This document shows, one piece after another, positions 61,396 to 64,000 of a DNA stretch of 64,000 bases. Position 1 is the first letter of the stretch. Each line of letters begins with the position of its first letter. The stretch is from Leucaena leucocephala (taxonomy: Eukaryota > Streptophyta > Magnoliopsida > Fabales > Fabaceae): positions 7,293,001-7,357,000 of the forward strand of contig CM073535.1 of the NCBI GenBank assembly GCA_037074615.1. The letters are read 5' to 3'. The position numbers and the translations under genes are program-made. The notes under the pieces were generated by a model, which saw nothing but the letters and a program-made list of their open reading frames with translations, was not told the DNA's origin and ran no database searches.

Positions 61396-64000
61396 CTAAG
61401 AGGAGTGCTTCAAAACCCATTCCACCAAAGTAGCAACTCCAAATCCAGTTGCAGTTTTCTTCTTGTCATTCCACACTGGACCAGCTAAGTCAATGTGTAA
61501 CCATTGAACCTTCTCATCAACAAACTGCAAAAACCAGAAAGTTCTCTCAAAAACCCCATATCTGGGTCTTTGAATTTAGAAAGGAAATGCATTGTGTCCA
61601 TGTGAAAACATATAAAGGGGGAATGTGAAGTGCATGTTCAATCTCTTAAATGCACAGAACATTACATGTACCAGAACTACTGATAGAAGCAGCAAGAAAA
61701 TGAGACAATAAAGAAACATGAGAAGCGCTGAGGACACTGATATCTTGAGTACAATGCTATAAGCTAGGAAGCTTGGACGTTGTATTGATTTGAGATACAA
61801 CACAATACCGACAATAAGGACCCAAAAAAAAGGAGCGAGAATGACAATTCAAGACATAATGAAAAAGTTAATCTTAAATCACGAGTACTACTTTTAGTGT
61901 GTTAGTGTGTGTTTTGATGTTCCCAAACACATCCTTAAACTCCCAAATTTCAGTACTTAGATTTCTCATATTCAATACTGAATTTATGAAAAGTCTCATT
62001 CTAACATAAACTTTCTTATTAGGTCCTTAATTGTCATTCTCCTAAAAATTGAAACGCCCACATGCAATTCTATAATATCAGTCATGCAATGTCTAGTACT
62101 AGTGTTCATCTGGGTCAGAATAACAGCTCTGTTTTTTAATGTCTAGGCCATATAGGATACAGGTCACCAAGAACTGAAAAACTATTATATTTAAATTCTT
62201 TTTATGTGAAAAAAATTGAAAACTGTTGAAAGACATGATATTTCTATATTCTTTGTGTGTGTGTGTGTGTGTGTGTTTGTGTATTTGCATGTTCAATGCC
62301 AGTACAAGATACCACCAAAATAGCGGCATCCCATGTCTCTAACTCCCTTGAACACCAATATACTACCAAAACAAAGACATCTTGAATGCTAAAATAAAGA
62401 TGAAAGTATACCACGCCAAAATAGCAGCACCCCATGTCTCTAACTCCCTTGAACACCAATATACTACCAAAACATAGACATCTTGAATGCTAAAATAAAG
62501 ATGAAAGTATACCACATGGAACTTATTATGAATTCAAAGTTGGAGAGATAAACAAGAGAAATAACATCAGTTGAATAATTACAACAAATACCTGTTTCAA
62601 AAATAGAGCCGCAGTAATAGAACCGCCTGCTCTACCACCAGTATTCACCATATCAGCCACTCCTGATTTCATTGTTTCCCAGTAACTTTCCTCCATTGGC
62701 ATCCTCCATAGTTTTTCTCCACCTGCTTCTGCTGCTTCTGTTAATTCTTTTGCCATGTCATCACTGGGTGTAAACACACCTACAAGTCAATATTTTGCAT
62801 TAGTTCTCAATTATTAATAATAAAATGAATTAATATAAGAGTTCAGCTATTAGCAAAATTTGGCCTCTGTAACAGTTATGTCTCTTTCACATCCTACCTC
62901 TCCCAAACATCAGGATCATGTTTGGTTTTATAAGCATCCAAGGAGAGGGCAAGAGAGAGATGGGAACTTTGAATTTCTGTGCAATATCTGCTACGCCCTT
63001 GTTATCATTATTTAGTAACATAAAAATACATCCCATACCAACTAAACTTTGGGCCTTTTCTGATTCTCACAAATAAATTTCACTATATGGATATTATTAA
63101 AACTCAAATATAACGTAATGCAAGCAAGTTAATGTTCACCTGCAATTGAAGGTCCAAGAGCAACAACGCAGGCCCCAGTTAAGGTTGCCAAGTCAACTAT
63201 CTATAGAATAGTCAATAAACATGTAAGCCAGGTTTTGACAGCAAACCATATATTCTAAATGAAATTTTAAAAAAAATATGTTCATAGGGGCACTATATGC
63301 TTGTGAAAAATAAGCCAAAAGATCCCCAAATCAGCAAATATTTTTCAAAACAGTGTGTATACATCTCAGGTCAAATTCCTTTTTAAGACTGGCAATCGCA
63401 CATATTCATTAGATTATCACATTTAAGAAAAAGCTAGACTAATCAGAACAATTCCTACATTTTCTATATTTAGAAGGTAAATATCAACCATGCAATATAA
63501 ATAACAACAGATTTTCCAGTCACATGAGGCAGGAAATCAGATCTGTTAGGAATTATTTGCAAATTATAAATATGTGGGTGTATAGCCTTATGTAAATTAT
63601 GTAAGTACGTACCTTTTCAACTCCTTGGTTACAAGCATACACCAGAGCATCTGCCAGGGTAAGCCTACCCTCAGCATCTGTGTTGTTAACCTGCAAGAGG
63701 TTTAAGGCAGAGCCAAATGTACCTTTAAATGTTAATAATAAGTTATATAAGTCAAGTAATACGTGATACTTTTAGCTCCCAAACGGCTAACATTCGAATT
63801 CAATGATTATCAGCAGTAAACCAATAGTAAAACTTGTAACTATGCATTAGGTTCCGATATTATTAGTGTTGTTATGCAGTGCTGATGTAATTGAAATAAT
63901 TCCAAAAATTGAAAGGAAAACATAAAGGAAAATAAATCGATGCATCTCTCTTCCAATTCTAGCAAATAATTCCAACACGATGAAGATGCATTTTGGACTG
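61396..64000 (-). CDS. LAP: Leucine aminopeptidase (M17 family), 3' part of gene
   Basis: This is a hexameric, two-metal aminopeptidase, often plastid-located in plants. Four exons are in the window on the minus strand: 63690-63613, 63200-63140, 62779-62592 and 61524-61396, about 151 residues; the 5' exons lie beyond 64000. The first exon holds the metal-site signature NTDAEGRLTLADAL, with the Asp and Glu of the family's active site. Then come IVDLATLTGACVVALGPSIAG, GEKLWRMPMEESYWE, NTGGRAGGSITAALFLKQ, and the end HIDLAGPVW ... GFGVATLVEWVLKHSS. All intron borders are GT-AG and the phases fit. The intron at 61525-62591 carries a 101-bp tandem duplication and a (GT)n run. Which LAP isoform it is cannot be told from this part. 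Confidence 0.95.
62253..62276. repeat. (GT)n microsatellite in a LAP intron
   Basis: About 12 GT repeats, 40 bp before the tandem duplication. Confidence 0.9.
62315..62516. repeat. 101-bp tandem duplication in a LAP intron
   Basis: The unit that begins CCAAAATAGC starts at 62315 and again at 62416. The copies differ at only a few positions (GG/AG in AGCGGC/AGCAGC, T/C, A/T), so the duplication is recent. It lies in the intron and does not touch splice sites. Confidence 0.9.

Overview
The window is nuclear DNA of a flowering plant, most likely a eudicot: it is AT-rich, its genes have many short exons with GT/AG introns, the protein families are plant ones (plastid LPAAT, CNGC channel, plant TM9/EMP70 protein, plant leucine aminopeptidase), and the spaces between genes are full of plant-type transposons. 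I cannot name the species.

Layout. 1-4159 is AT-rich with no gene that I can support. 4165-9292 is a young Ty1/copia retrotransposon on the minus strand, with two 280-bp LTRs, a 5-bp target duplication, PBS and PPT. 10178-11663 is a Mutator-like (MULE) foldback element whose whole interior is a huge imperfect palindrome built of 21-bp and 108/120-bp repeats. 12609-19021 is a hAT element (family A, minus strand) with a second hAT element of another family (family B, 14325-18271, plus strand) inserted in it. 19030-25000 is intergenic, with small MITEs and a decayed secreted-peptide gene; 25001-25783 is a short hAT element just upstream of a gene. 26011-29494 is a complete seven-exon plastid lysophosphatidate acyltransferase. 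30500-31245 is a broken copy of a RALF-like gene split by a MITE. 31682-31866 is a tRNA-type SINE. 31911-37258 is a short family-B hAT that carries a full-length family-A hAT, so the nesting order of the first locus is reversed. 38144-40032 is a cluster of three related MITEs. 42100-42390 is a small secreted RALF-like peptide gene. 44458-46466 is a PIF/Harbinger-like element. 48653-55467 is a complete cyclic nucleotide-gated channel gene (plus strand). 57087-59585 is a complete nine-transmembrane EMP70/TM9SF gene (minus strand). 61396-64000 holds the last four exons of a leucine aminopeptidase gene (minus strand, 5' part outside the window).

The four clear housekeeping/signalling genes are unrelated in function (plastid lipid synthesis, calcium channel, Golgi/endosomal membrane protein, peptidase), as is usual in a plant chromosome arm. 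The rest is transposon biology. The best leads are the palindromic MULE, the reciprocal nesting of two hAT families with shared and private lesions, and a RALF-like peptide gene that keeps only the C-terminal cysteine pair and has a MITE-disrupted relative 11 kb away. Exon borders were read by eye from splice sites and frame; no database search was possible.
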